64,000 nt of DNA from Tamlana crocina (lineage in GTDB: Bacteria; Bacteroidota; Bacteroidia; Flavobacteriales; Flavobacteriaceae), in the NCBI GenBank assembly GCA_040429635.1, contig CP158972.1:467918-531917 (forward strand), written 5' to 3'. The first letter of the stretch is position 1; each line of letters starts with the position of its first letter. A program made the position numbers and the translations under genes. Below are positions 1 to 9,584 of this stretch, piece by piece. The notes under the pieces were generated by a model. The model saw only the letters and a program-made list of their open reading frames with translations, made no database searches and was not told where the DNA came from.

Positions 1-1494
1 GCTGGTGTAGGTATTTATTGGGCTGCAACAACAACGCCTACAGGATTTGTGCCAAATGAAGATAGAGGAATTATTTTCGCTAACATAGAATTACCTGCAG
101 GTGCATCATTAGACCGTACCGAAGCAGTAACTAAAGAATTATACGCAAAAATTAAAGACCTTGATGGTGTAACAGATGCCAGTTTTATTAAAGGACGTAG
201 TTTAATAAGTGGTGCTGGTAGTAACTTTGGTATTGGTTTCGTGAAGTTAGATGATTGGTCTGAAAGAGAATCTGAAGCCTTATCTGCACAAGCCATCACC
301 GGAAAATTATTTGGTATTGCGGCAACTATTCCAGAAGCAAAAATTATTTTCTTCTCGCCACCAAGTATTCGTGGTTTTGGTAATTCAGCTGGTTTTGAGG
401 TGAATTTATTAGATAAATTCGGTGGTGAGTTTACCGATTTAGATAAAGCAAATAAAGAGTTTGCAGCAGCCTTAATGAGTCATCCAGAAATTCAGTATGC
501 TCAATCAGCATTCAACACTAATTATCCACAGTACGAAATGGAAGTTAATGTGCCTTTAGCAAAAGAAAAAGGTGTGGCTATTAACAGCATTTTCGGGACG
601 CTTCAAGGTTATATCGGTGGAATTTACGCGTCAGATTTTAGCCGATTTGGTAAACAGTATCGTGTATACATTCAGTCGTTACCAGAAGACAGAGCAGATG
701 AAAACGACCTAAACAGTATGTATGTTAGAACAAGTTCTGGTGAAATGACGCCAATTACACAGTTTGTAACCTTAAAACGTGTGTATGGTCCGCAATCGGT
801 AACGCGTTTCAACCTATTTAATTCAACAAATATAACAGGTGCAACTAATCCTGGATTTAGTACAGGTGATGCCATTAGAGTGATTGAAGAAGAAGTGGCA
901 AAACTGCCAAGTAATTACACCGTTGCATATTCTGGTTTAACACGAGAAGAGGTAAATGCAGGTAACCAAACCACGTTTATTTTCATCTTAAGTATTCTGT
1001 TTGTGTATTTCTTATTAAGTGCGCAGTACGAGAGTTATATTTTACCATTTTCGGTATTATTATCGCTACCATTTGGTGTATTTGGTGCGTATATAAGTAC
1101 GAAATTCTTTGGATTGGAAAACAACATTTACTTCCAAATTGCACTGATAATGCTGGTTGGTCTGTTGGCTAAAAACGCCATACTTATTGTTGAGTTTGCA
1201 TTGCAACGACGCAAACAAGGCGAAGGTATAGTAGATGCAGCTATTCATGGAGCCAAAGCACGTTTACGACCAATTTTAATGACATCGTTCGCCTTTATAC
1301 TTGGGTTAATGCCATTGGTATTGGCCAAAGGTGTTGGTGCCGAAGGAAACAATTCTATTGGTACAGGTGCAGCTGGTGGTATGTTAATAGGAACCATTTT
1401 AGGTGTATTTGTTATTCCAATTTTATTCATCTTTTTTCAATGGTTACAAGAAAAAGTATCGCGTAAACCAGAAGTAGAAACAATTGAAGCTTAA
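1..1494 (+). CDS. RND-family efflux pump inner-membrane subunit, C-terminal half (5' end outside window)
   Basis: This is the C-terminal 497 residues of an AcrB/MexB-type transporter; the frame is open from base 1, so the start lies upstream. The protein should be the proton-driven inner-membrane pump of a tripartite multidrug exporter. Near the beginning, TGFVPNEDRG matches the conserved stretch that follows the first helix of the second RND half. A periplasmic porter region comes next, then a block of hydrophobic helices from about base 960 onward. The segment KNAILIVEFA around base 1170 is the usual RND helix motif. The stop lies 4 bases before the ATG of a TolC-like gene, so the two are surely co-transcribed, with the membrane-fusion protein expected upstream. 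The family assignment is secure. The substrate cannot be read from the sequence. Confidence 0.94.
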   Translation, partial: AGVGIYWAATTTPTGFVPNEDRGIIFANIELPAGASLDRTEAVTKELYAKIKDLDGVTDASFIKGRSLISGAGSNFGIGFVKLDDWSERESEALSAQAITGKLFGIAATIPEAKIIFFSPPSIRGFGNSAGFEVNLLDKFGGEFTDLDKANKEFAAALMSHPEIQYAQSAFNTNYPQYEMEVNVPLAKEKGVAINSIFGTLQGYIGGIYASDFSRFGKQYRVYIQSLPEDRADENDLNSMYVRTSSGEMTPITQFVTLKRVYGPQSVTRFNLFNSTNITGATNPGFSTGDAIRVIEEEVAKLPSNYTVAYSGLTREEVNAGNQTTFIFILSILFVYFLLSAQYESYILPFSVLLSLPFGVFGAYISTKFFGLENNIYFQIALIMLVGLLAKNAILIVEFALQRRKQGEGIVDAAIHGAKARLRPILMTSFAFILGLMPLVLAKGVGAEGNNSIGTGAAGGMLIGTILGVFVIPILFIFFQWLQEKVSRKPEVETIEA

Positions 1495-1498
1495 AAAA

Positions 1499-2908
1499 AT
1501 GAAATTAACTATAAATAAAAATTTTAGTAAAGGCGCATTAATTTTAATGCTGGCGCTAACACTGCAAAGTTGTTTTGTGGCGAAGGATTACACACGTCCT
1601 GAATTAGAAGAAACAGAACATTTGTATAGAACCGATAACTTACCACAAGATAGTATATCGTTAGCAGATGTATCGTGGAAAGATATGTTTAAAGACCAAT
1701 ATTTAGCGCAATATATTGAAGAAGGTCTTCAAAACAACCTAGATATTCGTGTGGCTATTCAGCAAATTGCTATTGCGAATGCGTACATGAAACAAGGTAA
1801 AGCAGGTTATTTACCAACGTTAACTGGTACAGCCCAAGTAACACATCAAGAACTGTCTGAAAACAGTCAGTTTGGTGGTTTTTTCTCGTCTGTAGATCAA
1901 TATGAATTATCTGGTAGTTTATCTTGGGAAGCCGATATTTGGGGTAAAATAAGAAGTAATAAACGTGCAGGCGAAGCCAGTTATTTACAAACTGTAGCAG
2001 CACATAAAGCTGTAAAAACCGAATTAATTTCGGCAATAGCATCAACCTATTATCAACTATTAGCCTTAGATGAACAATTAGAAATTACTGAAAGAACCAT
2101 TGCCACTAGAGACAGTAGTGTTTACACTATTAAGGCATTAAAAGATGCTGGAAATGTAACACAAGTTGCTGTAGACCAATACATAGCGCAGTTTAACAAT
2201 GCCAAAGCGTTAAAAGTAGATTTACAAGCAGCCATTTTTAGAACCGAAAACACGTTAAATTTCTTATTAGGAAGACCTGCAGAACCAATTGAACGTAGTA
2301 AGTTAACCGAGCAACAGTTAGATGAAAACATTACACTTGGCGTGCCAGCAACCTTGTTGAGAAATAGACCAGATGTGATTGCTTCAGAATACAATTTAAT
2401 CAATGCTTTTGAGCTAACTAATGTGGCAAAAAGTAACTTTTATCCATCGTTGACCTTAACCGCAAGTGGCGGATTTCAAAGTTTAGAATTAGATAAATTA
2501 TTTAATGCCAATTCATTGTTTGCAACAGTTGTTGGTGGTTTAACACAGCCAATTTTTAATCAGCGTAAAATAAAAACACAACACGAAGTAGCCAAAGCAC
2601 AGCAAGAACAAGCGCTTTTAAACTTTAAGAAAACCTTGTTAACTGCAGGTAACGAAGTGTCTAACGCACTTTACGTTTACAATGCTGAAACCGAAAAATT
2701 CGAATATCGTAAAAATGAAGTTGAAGCCTTAAGACAAGCTGAAGCAAACTCAGAAGAGCTATTGCAAAATGGTTTAGCTAATTATCTTGATTTGTTAACC
2801 GCAAGAGAAAGTGCGCTTAATGCCGAATTAAACGTTATTGATAACAAATTACAACAATTGCTAAGTGCGGTAACTTTATACGAAGCACTTGGTGGCGGTT
2901 GGCAATAG
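1499..2908 (+). CDS. TolC/OprM-type outer-membrane efflux lipoprotein
   Basis: The product is a 469-residue outer-membrane channel of the NodT/OprM class, completing the tripartite pump with the preceding RND protein. I chose the ATG at 1499; an in-frame TTG at 1484 overlaps the upstream stop and only lengthens the signal peptide. The N-terminus has a lysine-rich stretch, a hydrophobic core and the lipobox LQSC, so it is probably a lipoprotein. YTRPELEE follows, a typical opening for this family. The two internally repeated outer-membrane-efflux segments are visible, including LLRNRPDVIASEYNL, the R-P-D motif that begins the second repeat, and the closing NGLANYLDLLTARES. Length and architecture are normal. 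It is followed closely by a TetR regulator that may control the pump. Confidence 0.95.
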   Translation: MKLTINKNFSKGALILMLALTLQSCFVAKDYTRPELEETEHLYRTDNLPQDSISLADVSWKDMFKDQYLAQYIEEGLQNNLDIRVAIQQIAIANAYMKQGKAGYLPTLTGTAQVTHQELSENSQFGGFFSSVDQYELSGSLSWEADIWGKIRSNKRAGEASYLQTVAAHKAVKTELISAIASTYYQLLALDEQLEITERTIATRDSSVYTIKALKDAGNVTQVAVDQYIAQFNNAKALKVDLQAAIFRTENTLNFLLGRPAEPIERSKLTEQQLDENITLGVPATLLRNRPDVIASEYNLINAFELTNVAKSNFYPSLTLTASGGFQSLELDKLFNANSLFATVVGGLTQPIFNQRKIKTQHEVAKAQQEQALLNFKKTLLTAGNEVSNALYVYNAETEKFEYRKNEVEALRQAEANSEELLQNGLANYLDLLTARESALNAELNVIDNKLQQLLSAVTLYEALGGGWQ

Positions 2909-2938
2909 ATTTTTTTTTAATGTTAGGTTAGTTTGTTT

Positions 2939-3529
2939 ATGATTGGCAAAGAACACATTATTGCGTTCGCAGCCGAGAAATTCACCCAATTCGGCAGCAA
3001 GCGGTTCACTATGGATGAGCTCGCTGCCCTATTGGGGATTTCTAAAAAAACAATTTACCAGTATTTTTCCAGTAAAGAAGATTTGGTGGTGGCCAGTATT
3101 CAATATTTAATTGACGAATACAACGAAACACTAGAGCATTTAATAAAATCCGAGAAAGACCCAATCACTAGTATTATTTTAATGTACGAAAAGGCTTTTG
3201 AGCGCCTAAAGTACTTTAAACCTTCCTTTATTTTCGGACTAAGAAAATACTATCCGTTAGCCAACAAAGTATTTGACGATTTTCGGAATAATTTTGTAAA
3301 AGAACGGATTTACAGCCTTTTGAAAGTGGCAAAAGAAAAAGACATTTTATTGGAAGGGGTAAATTTAGATTTGTTTTGCGATCTGTACTTTAAACGGTTT
3401 GAAGAAGTCGCTTTTATACGTAATAACTTGTTCGATGTGTATTCTAACACAGATTTGCTAAACCATTTTATTATTTTTAGTTTACGGGGCATTACCAAAC
3501 CCAATTATTCGAATCCTTATTTTGAATAG
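2939..3529 (+). CDS. TetR/AcrR-family transcriptional regulator
   Basis: The product has 196 residues. Its N-terminal part carries a TetR helix-turn-helix: FTMDELAALLGISKKTIYQY followed by F-S-S-K-E-D-L, the family signature. The rest is a helical ligand-binding domain without recognisable specificity. The ATG at 2939 is preferred over a TTG at 2933. The gene starts 30 bases after the TolC-like gene in the same direction, and by analogy with AcrR and TtgR it may be a local repressor of the pump. No operator can be assigned because the pump promoter lies outside the window. Confidence 0.9.
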   Translation: MIGKEHIIAFAAEKFTQFGSKRFTMDELAALLGISKKTIYQYFSSKEDLVVASIQYLIDEYNETLEHLIKSEKDPITSIILMYEKAFERLKYFKPSFIFGLRKYYPLANKVFDDFRNNFVKERIYSLLKVAKEKDILLEGVNLDLFCDLYFKRFEEVAFIRNNLFDVYSNTDLLNHFIIFSLRGITKPNYSNPYFE

Positions 3530-3546
3530 TTTTCTATTTTTGCAGC

Positions 3547-3942
3547 ATGAAGAAAGATATTGATATTCCAAAAGTTGAAGGTGTTTATGTAGCCGTGGTA
3601 AACGAGTACAACGATATTTATAAAACCCAAGATTGGAACGCTTACATCATTAACGATAAAGCTGTGGATTTGGAAGTGGTACTAATTGTAACCAACGGTT
3701 ATGCCGGCGATAAAATAACATCCACCTTTCGGAAAAAACTCGATAAGCTTCCCGCAAAAAGCTATGCCAAAATCGAATTGATGCAGGAAGAACTCTTTGC
3801 TTTAAACAACCAATTTAAAGTATCGTTTTTTGAGGGCAACCAAATGTTCGATAAAACCTATCTGTTTAGAAAAAATACCATTAACGAAAAGGCGTTGCAG
3901 CCCATTCCTTTAATGAAAGTGAAAGGGGTTTTGGTGAAGTAA
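3547..3942 (+). CDS. Conserved-looking hypothetical protein, 131 residues
   Basis: I do not recognise this gene. It encodes a soluble 131-residue protein with no signal peptide, membrane helix or cysteine, and an even mix of charged and aromatic residues (for example VEGVYVAVVNEYND near the start). Its predicted character is a single alpha/beta or beta-rich domain. The start ATG lies 17 bases after the TetR stop, so it is probably in the same transcript. It converges with the stress-protein gene on the other strand, leaving only 5 bases between the two stop codons. Codon use resembles the neighbours, which supports a real gene. A function should not be inferred from position alone. Confidence 0.75.
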   Translation: MKKDIDIPKVEGVYVAVVNEYNDIYKTQDWNAYIINDKAVDLEVVLIVTNGYAGDKITSTFRKKLDKLPAKSYAKIELMQEELFALNNQFKVSFFEGNQMFDKTYLFRKNTINEKALQPIPLMKVKGVLVK

Positions 3943-3947
3943 GTTTA

Positions 3948-4772
3948 CTAAATCTTAAAGGTAATTACCGGACGTTTGGCGTGGTTTACTAAATCTTCGC
4001 TGATGCTGCCATTAAAAAAATGCGAAAGCCCTTGGCGGCCGTGGGTACTCATGCCAATGATGTCGGCGTTAATGGATTCGGCAAAATTCATAATGCCTTT
4101 TTCAATACTTAAATCGTTGTAAATGTTTAAAGAGTGCGGTTTGTCGCCCAATAGTTTTTGATAGCTTTCCATCCGTTCGTTAGCTTCCTCGGTGGTTATA
4201 AACATATTGGGTGTGTTCACCAATAGAAGGTGCAATTTGGCGCCAAACATATCGGCGAAATTCATGGCTTTTTTAAAGGCATCTTTGCTTTCATCTTCAA
4301 AATCTGAAGCAAAAACAAAATGGCCAACATTAAAGATGGGATGCTCTTTTTTAACCACCAAAACTGGTGTTTCAGAGGTTCGAACTACTTTTTCGGTATT
4401 GCTGCCAATCAACATTTCGCGCAGTCCGCTTACGCCGTTAGATCCCATTACAATCAAATCGATGTCGTGCTTTTTGCATACATGGAAAATGCCTTTGAAA
4501 ATTTCTTGAAAGTCTACAGTTTCGTGCACTGTTATCCCTTCTAAAAAATCTTTCTTCATAAGGGTTTCAAACTTTTTGTGCGCCAGTTTCATAAAAAACA
4601 TGGCTTCGGGCAAAGCACTTTGTGTGCCCAAAGGGTCTACTTCCTGAAGAGGGATTTCAAGCATGTGAAGCAGAAAAATTTCGCAATTGTGCTTTTTTGC
4701 GATTTGCGCCGCCACCTTAAGGGCGTTTTCGGCTTGTTCAGAAAAATCGGTGGGGACAAGTAATTTTTTCAT
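3948..4772 (-). CDS. Universal stress protein, tandem UspA domains
   Basis: This - strand gene encodes 274 residues containing two UspA domains in tandem. The first opens with MKKLLVPTDFSEQAENALK and contains the nucleotide-binding loop-like IVMGSNGVSGLREMLIGSN followed by T-E-K-V-V-R. The second begins near residue 145 (HFVFASDFEDES) and ends with IGMSTHGRQGLSHFFNGS. The G-x2-G-x9-G-S/T pattern typical of ATP-binding Usp proteins is present in both halves. It is cytoplasmic and probably a stress-responsive nucleotide-binding protein. It is transcribed divergently from rimP across a 160-base spacer. Tandem Usp proteins of this length are common in the Bacteroidota. Confidence 0.92.
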   Translation of the reverse strand: MKKLLVPTDFSEQAENALKVAAQIAKKHNCEIFLLHMLEIPLQEVDPLGTQSALPEAMFFMKLAHKKFETLMKKDFLEGITVHETVDFQEIFKGIFHVCKKHDIDLIVMGSNGVSGLREMLIGSNTEKVVRTSETPVLVVKKEHPIFNVGHFVFASDFEDESKDAFKKAMNFADMFGAKLHLLLVNTPNMFITTEEANERMESYQKLLGDKPHSLNIYNDLSIEKGIMNFAESINADIIGMSTHGRQGLSHFFNGSISEDLVNHAKRPVITFKI

Positions 4773-4859
4773 CAGTTCAAGGTGTATTTAGTTAGTGTTT
4801 TATTGAGTCAGATGTATTTAAATTTATGAAATATTCCTTTAAAAATCAATAAAATATTA

Positions 4860-4867
4860 TATATTTG
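4860..4867 (+). promoter_or_regulatory. Probable promoter -7 box upstream of rimP-nusA-infB
   Basis: TATATTTG matches the Bacteroidota -7 consensus TAnnTTTG. No strong TTTG -33 box is visible at the usual distance. It lies about 65 bases before the rimP start, leaving room for a leader that contains the hairpin at 4897-4917. Confidence 0.45.
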
Positions 4868-4896
4868 CACCATAGAAAGACGAAATTAAAGATTAT

Positions 4897-4922
4897 GAGG
4901 GGACAAAAAGTCCCCTCTTTTT
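4897..4922 (+). terminator. Leader hairpin with U-tract (attenuator-like) before rimP
   Basis: GAGGGGAC (4897-4904) and GTCCCCTC (4910-4917) form a perfect 8-bp stem around an A5 loop, followed by TTTTT. This is a textbook intrinsic terminator, but it sits between a promoter-like box at 4860 and the rimP ATG at 4933. No + strand gene ends just upstream, because the neighbour is the divergent UspA gene. It could therefore control read-through into rimP-nusA-infB. The alternative is a terminator for antisense or upstream transcription. Confidence 0.7.
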
Positions 4923-4932
4923 ATACTAAAAA

Positions 4933-5394
4933 ATGTTTAAAACGAAGGTTACAGAATTACTTGATGCTGCATTGACGGAACGCCAAGATTTGTTTTTAAT
5001 AGATTTAAGCATTTCGCCAAGCAACCACATAAAAGTGATTATTGATGGCGATAATGGTGTTTTGGTTGACGATTGTATTTTTGTAAGCCGCGCCATAGAG
5101 CATAATTTAGACCGTGAGGAGGAAGATTTTTCTTTGGAAGTGATGTCGGCAGGAGCAGCCTCGCCATTGGTGCATCAGCGCCAGTATAAAAAAAATATAA
5201 GTCGAACGCTTCAGGTGAAAACCAATTCAGAAAGTGTTGAAGGGGTACTTGCCGAAGCAGACGATAAAAGTATAAAGCTAGAATGGAAGGTTAGAGAGCC
5301 CAAGCCCGTTGGTAAAGGCAAAACCACCGTAAAAAAGGAAGCCAATATTCCTTATGAAGATATTGTTGAAGCAAAAGTTATGATTAAATTTTAA
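4933..5394 (+). CDS. rimP: Ribosome maturation factor RimP
   Basis: The 153-residue cytoplasmic protein helps assemble the 30S subunit. The family N-domain is visible, with [20 protein letters not shown] followed by R-A-I-E-H, and the Asp-rich turn and [13 protein letters not shown] (normally EVSSPGxxRPL) are recognisable. In this protein the last motif reads S-A-G-A-A-S-P-L, as is common in Bacteroidota RimP. The C-terminal SH3-like barrel follows. The gene heads the conserved rimP-nusA-infB operon; nusA starts 12 bases after its stop. The order and lengths leave little doubt about identity. Confidence 0.95.
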   Translation: MFKTKVTELLDAALTERQDLFLIDLSISPSNHIKVIIDGDNGVLVDDCIFVSRAIEHNLDREEEDFSLEVMSAGAASPLVHQRQYKKNISRTLQVKTNSESVEGVLAEADDKSIKLEWKVREPKPVGKGKTTVKKEANIPYEDIVEAKVMIKF

Positions 5395-5406
5395 TTTAAA
5401 AGAGAT

Positions 5407-6639
5407 ATGGAAAATGTCGCGTTAATTGAATCTTTTTCAGAATTCAAAGACGATAAGTTAATTGACAGAGTAACGTTAATGGCTATTTTGGAAGAAGTAT
5501 TTAGAAGTGCCCTTAAGAAGAAATTTGGAGATGATGATAATTTTGATATTATTGTTAACCCAGACAAAGGGGATTTAGAAATATGGAGAAATAGGATTGT
5601 GGTTGCCGACGGAGAGGTAGAGGACGAAAACCAAGAAATCTCTCTTTCTGAAGCGCAAAAAATTGAGCCCGATTTCGAGGTTGGCGAAGATGTATCTGAA
5701 GAAGTAAAGTTGGTCGATTTGGGGAGACGTGCCATTTTAGCATTGCGCCAAAACCTAATTTCTAAAATTCACGAGCACGACAATACCATCATCTACAAGC
5801 AATTTAAAGATTTAGTAGGTGAAATTTATACAGCCGAAGTGCACCACATCCGTCATAGAGCCGTGATTTTGTTGGATGACGAAGGTAACGAAATCGTGCT
5901 TCCAAAAGACAAGCAAATCCCGTCTGATTTCTTTAGAAAAGGCGATAACGTTCGCGGTGTCATTGACAGTGTGGAGTTAAAAGGCGCCAAACCAACTATA
6001 ATCATGTCGAGAAGCTCGCCCGTATTTTTGGAAAAACTTTTCGAGCAGGAAATTCCAGAGGTGTTCGATGGCTTGATTACTATAAAAAATGTAGTGAGAA
6101 TTCCAGGTGAAAAGGCAAAAGTAGCTGTAGATTCTTATGACGATAGAATTGACCCAGTAGGTGCCTGTGTAGGTATGAAGGGATCAAGAATACATGGTAT
6201 TGTACGTGAGTTGGGTAACGAAAACATCGATGTAATTAACTATACCAACAACTTACAATTGTTTATTACACGTGCCTTGAGCCCTGCAAGAGTAACTTCA
6301 ATAAAAATTGATGAAGAAGCGAAGCGTGCCGAGGTAATTTTAAAACCAGAAGAGGTAAGTAAAGCCATTGGTAGAGGTGGGCACAACATTCGTTTGGCCG
6401 GTCAATTAACAGGTTACGAAATCGATGTGTTTAGAGAAGGTGCTGAAGAAGATGTGGAATTAAGAGAATTCTCTGATGAAATTGAAGGATGGATCATCGA
6501 AGAATTCAGCAAAGCTGGAATGGATACGGCAAAAAGCGTATTGGAGCAAGATGTTGATGATTTGGTGAAAAGAACCGACTTGGAAGAGGAAACCATTAAC
6601 GAAGTTATCAGAATTCTTAGGGAAGAATTTGAAGAATAA
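5407..6639 (+). CDS. nusA: Transcription termination/antitermination factor NusA
   Basis: The product has 410 residues. The N-terminal RNA polymerase-binding domain covers about residues 1-130 and begins FSEFKDDKLIDRVTLMAILE. An S1 domain follows near 135-200, and then two KH domains. Their RNA-binding motifs are GACVGMKGSRIHGIVRELG and KAIGRGGHNIRLAGQLTG. The C-terminal acidic repeats of the E. coli protein are absent, giving a short form that ends just after a helical AR1-like segment; this is usual in this phylum. NusA modulates pausing and termination and could act on the hairpin in its own leader. Second gene of the rimP-nusA-infB operon. Confidence 0.97.
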   Translation: MENVALIESFSEFKDDKLIDRVTLMAILEEVFRSALKKKFGDDDNFDIIVNPDKGDLEIWRNRIVVADGEVEDENQEISLSEAQKIEPDFEVGEDVSEEVKLVDLGRRAILALRQNLISKIHEHDNTIIYKQFKDLVGEIYTAEVHHIRHRAVILLDDEGNEIVLPKDKQIPSDFFRKGDNVRGVIDSVELKGAKPTIIMSRSSPVFLEKLFEQEIPEVFDGLITIKNVVRIPGEKAKVAVDSYDDRIDPVGACVGMKGSRIHGIVRELGNENIDVINYTNNLQLFITRALSPARVTSIKIDEEAKRAEVILKPEEVSKAIGRGGHNIRLAGQLTGYEIDVFREGAEEDVELREFSDEIEGWIIEEFSKAGMDTAKSVLEQDVDDLVKRTDLEEETINEVIRILREEFEE

Positions 6640-6691
6640 TAAAAATAGTGCAGATTTGCACAACTTTGTGCCATTATAAAGGCATAATATA

Positions 6692-6699
6692 TATATTTG
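6692..6699 (+). promoter_or_regulatory. Possible internal promoter -7 box before infB
   Basis: TATATTTG lies 19 bases before the infB ATG, in the 79-base nusA-infB spacer, with a TTTG at 6665-6668 as a possible -33 element. The 23-base separation is at the long end. The spacer also holds a small inverted repeat, TGCC/GGCA, around 6670-6683. An extra infB promoter would explain the unusually wide spacing in this operon. Confidence 0.4.
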
Positions 6700-6718
6700 A
6701 GTATTTTAAAGGCAATTT

Positions 6719-9484
6719 ATGGCTGAAACAATTAGATTAAATAAAGTATTACGCGAACTGAACATTTCACTAGATCGGGCCGTTGAATTTTTAGATTCAA
6801 AAGGTATCGAGATAGAGAAGCGTCCAACGACCAAAATTTCTGAGGAAACTTATAATATCCTTTCCGATGAATTTGAGACCGACGCGAATAAGAAAATGAA
6901 GTCGCAAAAAGTAAGCGAAGCTAAGCAAAAGGAAAAAGAAGATTTGCGTATTAAGCGCGAACAGGAGTTAGAGGCTAAGCAAAAAGAAGAAGAAGCCAAA
7001 GAAAAAGCCAAGCAAGAAGAAATTGTAAAGGCATCTAAAACGCTGTCAGGTCCAAAAACAGTGGGGAAGATAGATTTAGAACCCAAAAAGGCCGAAGAAA
7101 AGCCTGCCGCTCCTAAAGAAGAAGCTAAATCTGCTGAAAAGCCAGTGGAAGCCAAAAAAGAGGAGCCAAAAGAAGTTAAGCCTAAAACAGAAGAAAAACC
7201 TGTTGCTCCTGCCGCAAAAGAAGAAAAAAAGGAGGAGAAAAAAGCCGATGAACCTGCTAAAGAGCAACCTAAAAAGGTGTTGATTGATGGTGAATTGGTG
7301 GTTCCTCAAGAAAAGGTAAAAACCCAATACCAAAAACTTACCGGCCCTAAAATTGCTGGCGATAAAATTGATCTATCGCAATTTAACAAGCCTAAGAAAA
7401 AGAAAGAGGATAAAAAATCCGATTCAAAACCAGGTGATGCTGGTGCAGGAAAAAGAAAGCGCAGAAGAATCAGTAAAGTTGGTGGCCCTCAAGATAACAA
7501 GGGAGGTAACAGAGGCGGTAACGATCGCTTTAATAAAGGCAAAGGCCAAGGACGTAGAAACATTGTAAAGGAAGAGCCTAGCGAAGAAGATGTAAAAAAA
7601 CAAGTGCGCGAAACACTCGAAAAACTTCAAGGGAAGTCCAGTAAAGGTAAGGGTGCTAAGTATAGAAGAGATAAGCGTGATCAGCACAGAGAACAATCTG
7701 AGCTAGATCAACAAATGGAAGCTGCGGAAAGCAAAATCCTGAAAGTAACCGAGTTTGTTACGGCAAGCGAGGTGGCAACTATGATGGACGTTGGTGTAAC
7801 ACAGGTTATTTCGGCTTGTATGTCATTAGGAATGATGGTGACGATGAACCAGCGTTTGGATGCTGAAACCTTATCGATCGTTGCCGAAGAATTCGGATAC
7901 AAGGTTGAATTTGTAACGGCTGATATTGAGGAATCGATTGAAGAAGTAGAGGATCAGCCAGAAGATTTACAGCCACGCGCGCCAATTGTTACGGTAATGG
8001 GTCATGTAGATCACGGTAAAACATCGCTTCTGGATTATATACGTGAAGAAAATGTAATTGCTGGCGAGTCTGGTGGAATTACCCAGCATATTGGAGCTTA
8101 CGGCGTAACCTTAGAGGGCGGACAAAAAATTGCCTTTTTAGATACACCAGGTCACGAAGCGTTTACGGCCATGCGTGCCCGTGGTGCGCAGGTAACCGAT
8201 ATTGCTATTATTGTTGCTGCAGCTGATGATGATATCATGCCACAAACCAAAGAGGCCATCGCACACGCTCAGGCTGCCGGTGTTCCTATTGTTTTTGCTA
8301 TCAACAAAATTGATAAACCTAATGCAAACCCTGATAAGATTAAGGAAGGCTTAGCCAATATGAATCTTCTAGTTGAAGATTGGGGCGGTAAAATACAATC
8401 GCACGATATTTCGGCCAAATTTGGTACTGGTGTTAATGAGCTTTTGGAAAAAGTATTGCTAGAAGCTGAATTGTTGGAATTAAAAGCCAACCCTAACAAA
8501 GCTGCTCAAGGTACAGTAGTGGAAGCCTTTTTAGATAAAGGTCGCGGATACGTTTCAACGGTTTTAGTGCAGGCAGGTACACTAAGGGTTGGAGATTATG
8601 TGTTAGCAGGGCAGCATAGCGGAAAAGTAAAAGCGATGCAGGATGAACGAGGCCAAGATATAGAAGCCGCTGGTCCATCAACTCCAGTATCCATCCTTGG
8701 TTTGGATGGCGCGCCTCAAGCAGGTGATAAATTCAATGTATTTGAAGATGAGCGTGAAGCCAAACAAATTGCAGCCAAGCGTGCACAATTGCAACGCGAG
8801 CAGTCTGTAAGAACGCAACGCCATATTACGCTTGATGAAATTGGTCGTCGTATTGCATTGGGTGATTTCCAAGAACTGAACATTATCCTTAAAGGTGATG
8901 TGGACGGTTCTGTGGAGGCGTTAACCGATTCGTTCCAAAAGCTTTCTACTGAAGAAATCCACGTTAATATCATCCATAAAGGCGTAGGTGCCATTACAGA
9001 AAGTGATGTGTTATTGGCAACGGCTTCCGATGCGATTATTATCGGATTTAATGTGCGACCTGTTGGTAACGCAAGGTCCATTGCAGATAAAGAAGAAATC
9101 GATATTAGAACATACTCGATCATCTACGATGCCATTAACGACCTTAAAGATGCTATGGAAGGCATGTTGTCTCCAGAGCTTAAAGAAGAAGTTACGGGTA
9201 CTGCAGAAATCAGGGAAACCTTCAAGGTGTCTAAAATTGGTACGATTGCAGGTTGTATGGTAACCAATGGAAAAATACTAAGAAACTCAGGAGTACGTTT
9301 AATACGTGACGGTGTTGTGGTTCATACTGGTGAATTGGCTTCGTTGAAACGATTTAAGGACGATGTGAAGGAAGTTTCCAAAGGATACGATTGTGGTATG
9401 CAAATTAAAAACTTCAACGATGTTAAGGAAGGCGATATTATTGAAGCGTTCCATGAAGTTGAGGTTAAAAAGAAACTGAAATAA
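6719..9484 (+). CDS. infB: Translation initiation factor IF-2
   Basis: The 921-residue GTPase delivers initiator tRNA to the 30S subunit. The N-terminus carries the IF2-N helix-turn segment ([20 protein letters not shown]). A long low-complexity region rich in Lys, Glu, Ala and Pro covers about residues 60-270. A second IF2-N domain lies near 340-400. The G domain starts at residue 428 with the P-loop [16 protein letters not shown] (G3) and NKIDKP (G4) follow, and then the beta-barrel domains and C-terminal fMet-tRNA-binding domain. A motif of the form [11 protein letters not shown] / [12 protein letters not shown] occurs twice in the linker. It is the last gene of the operon and is followed by a strong terminator. 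Confidence 0.98.
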   Translation: MAETIRLNKVLRELNISLDRAVEFLDSKGIEIEKRPTTKISEETYNILSDEFETDANKKMKSQKVSEAKQKEKEDLRIKREQELEAKQKEEEAKEKAKQEEIVKASKTLSGPKTVGKIDLEPKKAEEKPAAPKEEAKSAEKPVEAKKEEPKEVKPKTEEKPVAPAAKEEKKEEKKADEPAKEQPKKVLIDGELVVPQEKVKTQYQKLTGPKIAGDKIDLSQFNKPKKKKEDKKSDSKPGDAGAGKRKRRRISKVGGPQDNKGGNRGGNDRFNKGKGQGRRNIVKEEPSEEDVKKQVRETLEKLQGKSSKGKGAKYRRDKRDQHREQSELDQQMEAAESKILKVTEFVTASEVATMMDVGVTQVISACMSLGMMVTMNQRLDAETLSIVAEEFGYKVEFVTADIEESIEEVEDQPEDLQPRAPIVTVMGHVDHGKTSLLDYIREENVIAGESGGITQHIGAYGVTLEGGQKIAFLDTPGHEAFTAMRARGAQVTDIAIIVAAADDDIMPQTKEAIAHAQAAGVPIVFAINKIDKPNANPDKIKEGLANMNLLVEDWGGKIQSHDISAKFGTGVNELLEKVLLEAELLELKANPNKAAQGTVVEAFLDKGRGYVSTVLVQAGTLRVGDYVLAGQHSGKVKAMQDERGQDIEAAGPSTPVSILGLDGAPQAGDKFNVFEDEREAKQIAAKRAQLQREQSVRTQRHITLDEIGRRIALGDFQELNIILKGDVDGSVEALTDSFQKLSTEEIHVNIIHKGVGAITESDVLLATASDAIIIGFNVRPVGNARSIADKEEIDIRTYSIIYDAINDLKDAMEGMLSPELKEEVTGTAEIRETFKVSKIGTIAGCMVTNGKILRNSGVRLIRDGVVVHTGELASLKRFKDDVKEVSKGYDCGMQIKNFNDVKEGDIIEAFHEVEVKKKLK

Positions 9485-9511
9485 TAAATAGAATTTAAGC
9501 AATTCGTTTAA

Positions 9512-9544
9512 AAGCACTTATCAATTGATAAGTGCTTTTTTTTT
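9512..9544 (+). terminator. Rho-independent terminator after infB
   Basis: A perfect 26-base palindrome (AAGCACTTATCAA paired with TTGATAAGTGCTT, 9512-9537) is followed by an uninterrupted T-run to 9544. It closes the rimP-nusA-infB transcript 28 bases after the infB stop. Confidence 0.9.
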
Positions 9545-9584
9545 GCCTATCTTTAAAGGAGCTATTAATTTTAAATCTATCATT

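Noticed and set aside
7076-7333. Antisense open frames rich in Phe and Leu opposite infB
   Set aside because: They mirror the Lys/Glu-rich linker of IF-2 on the other strand; such shadow frames arise from composition.
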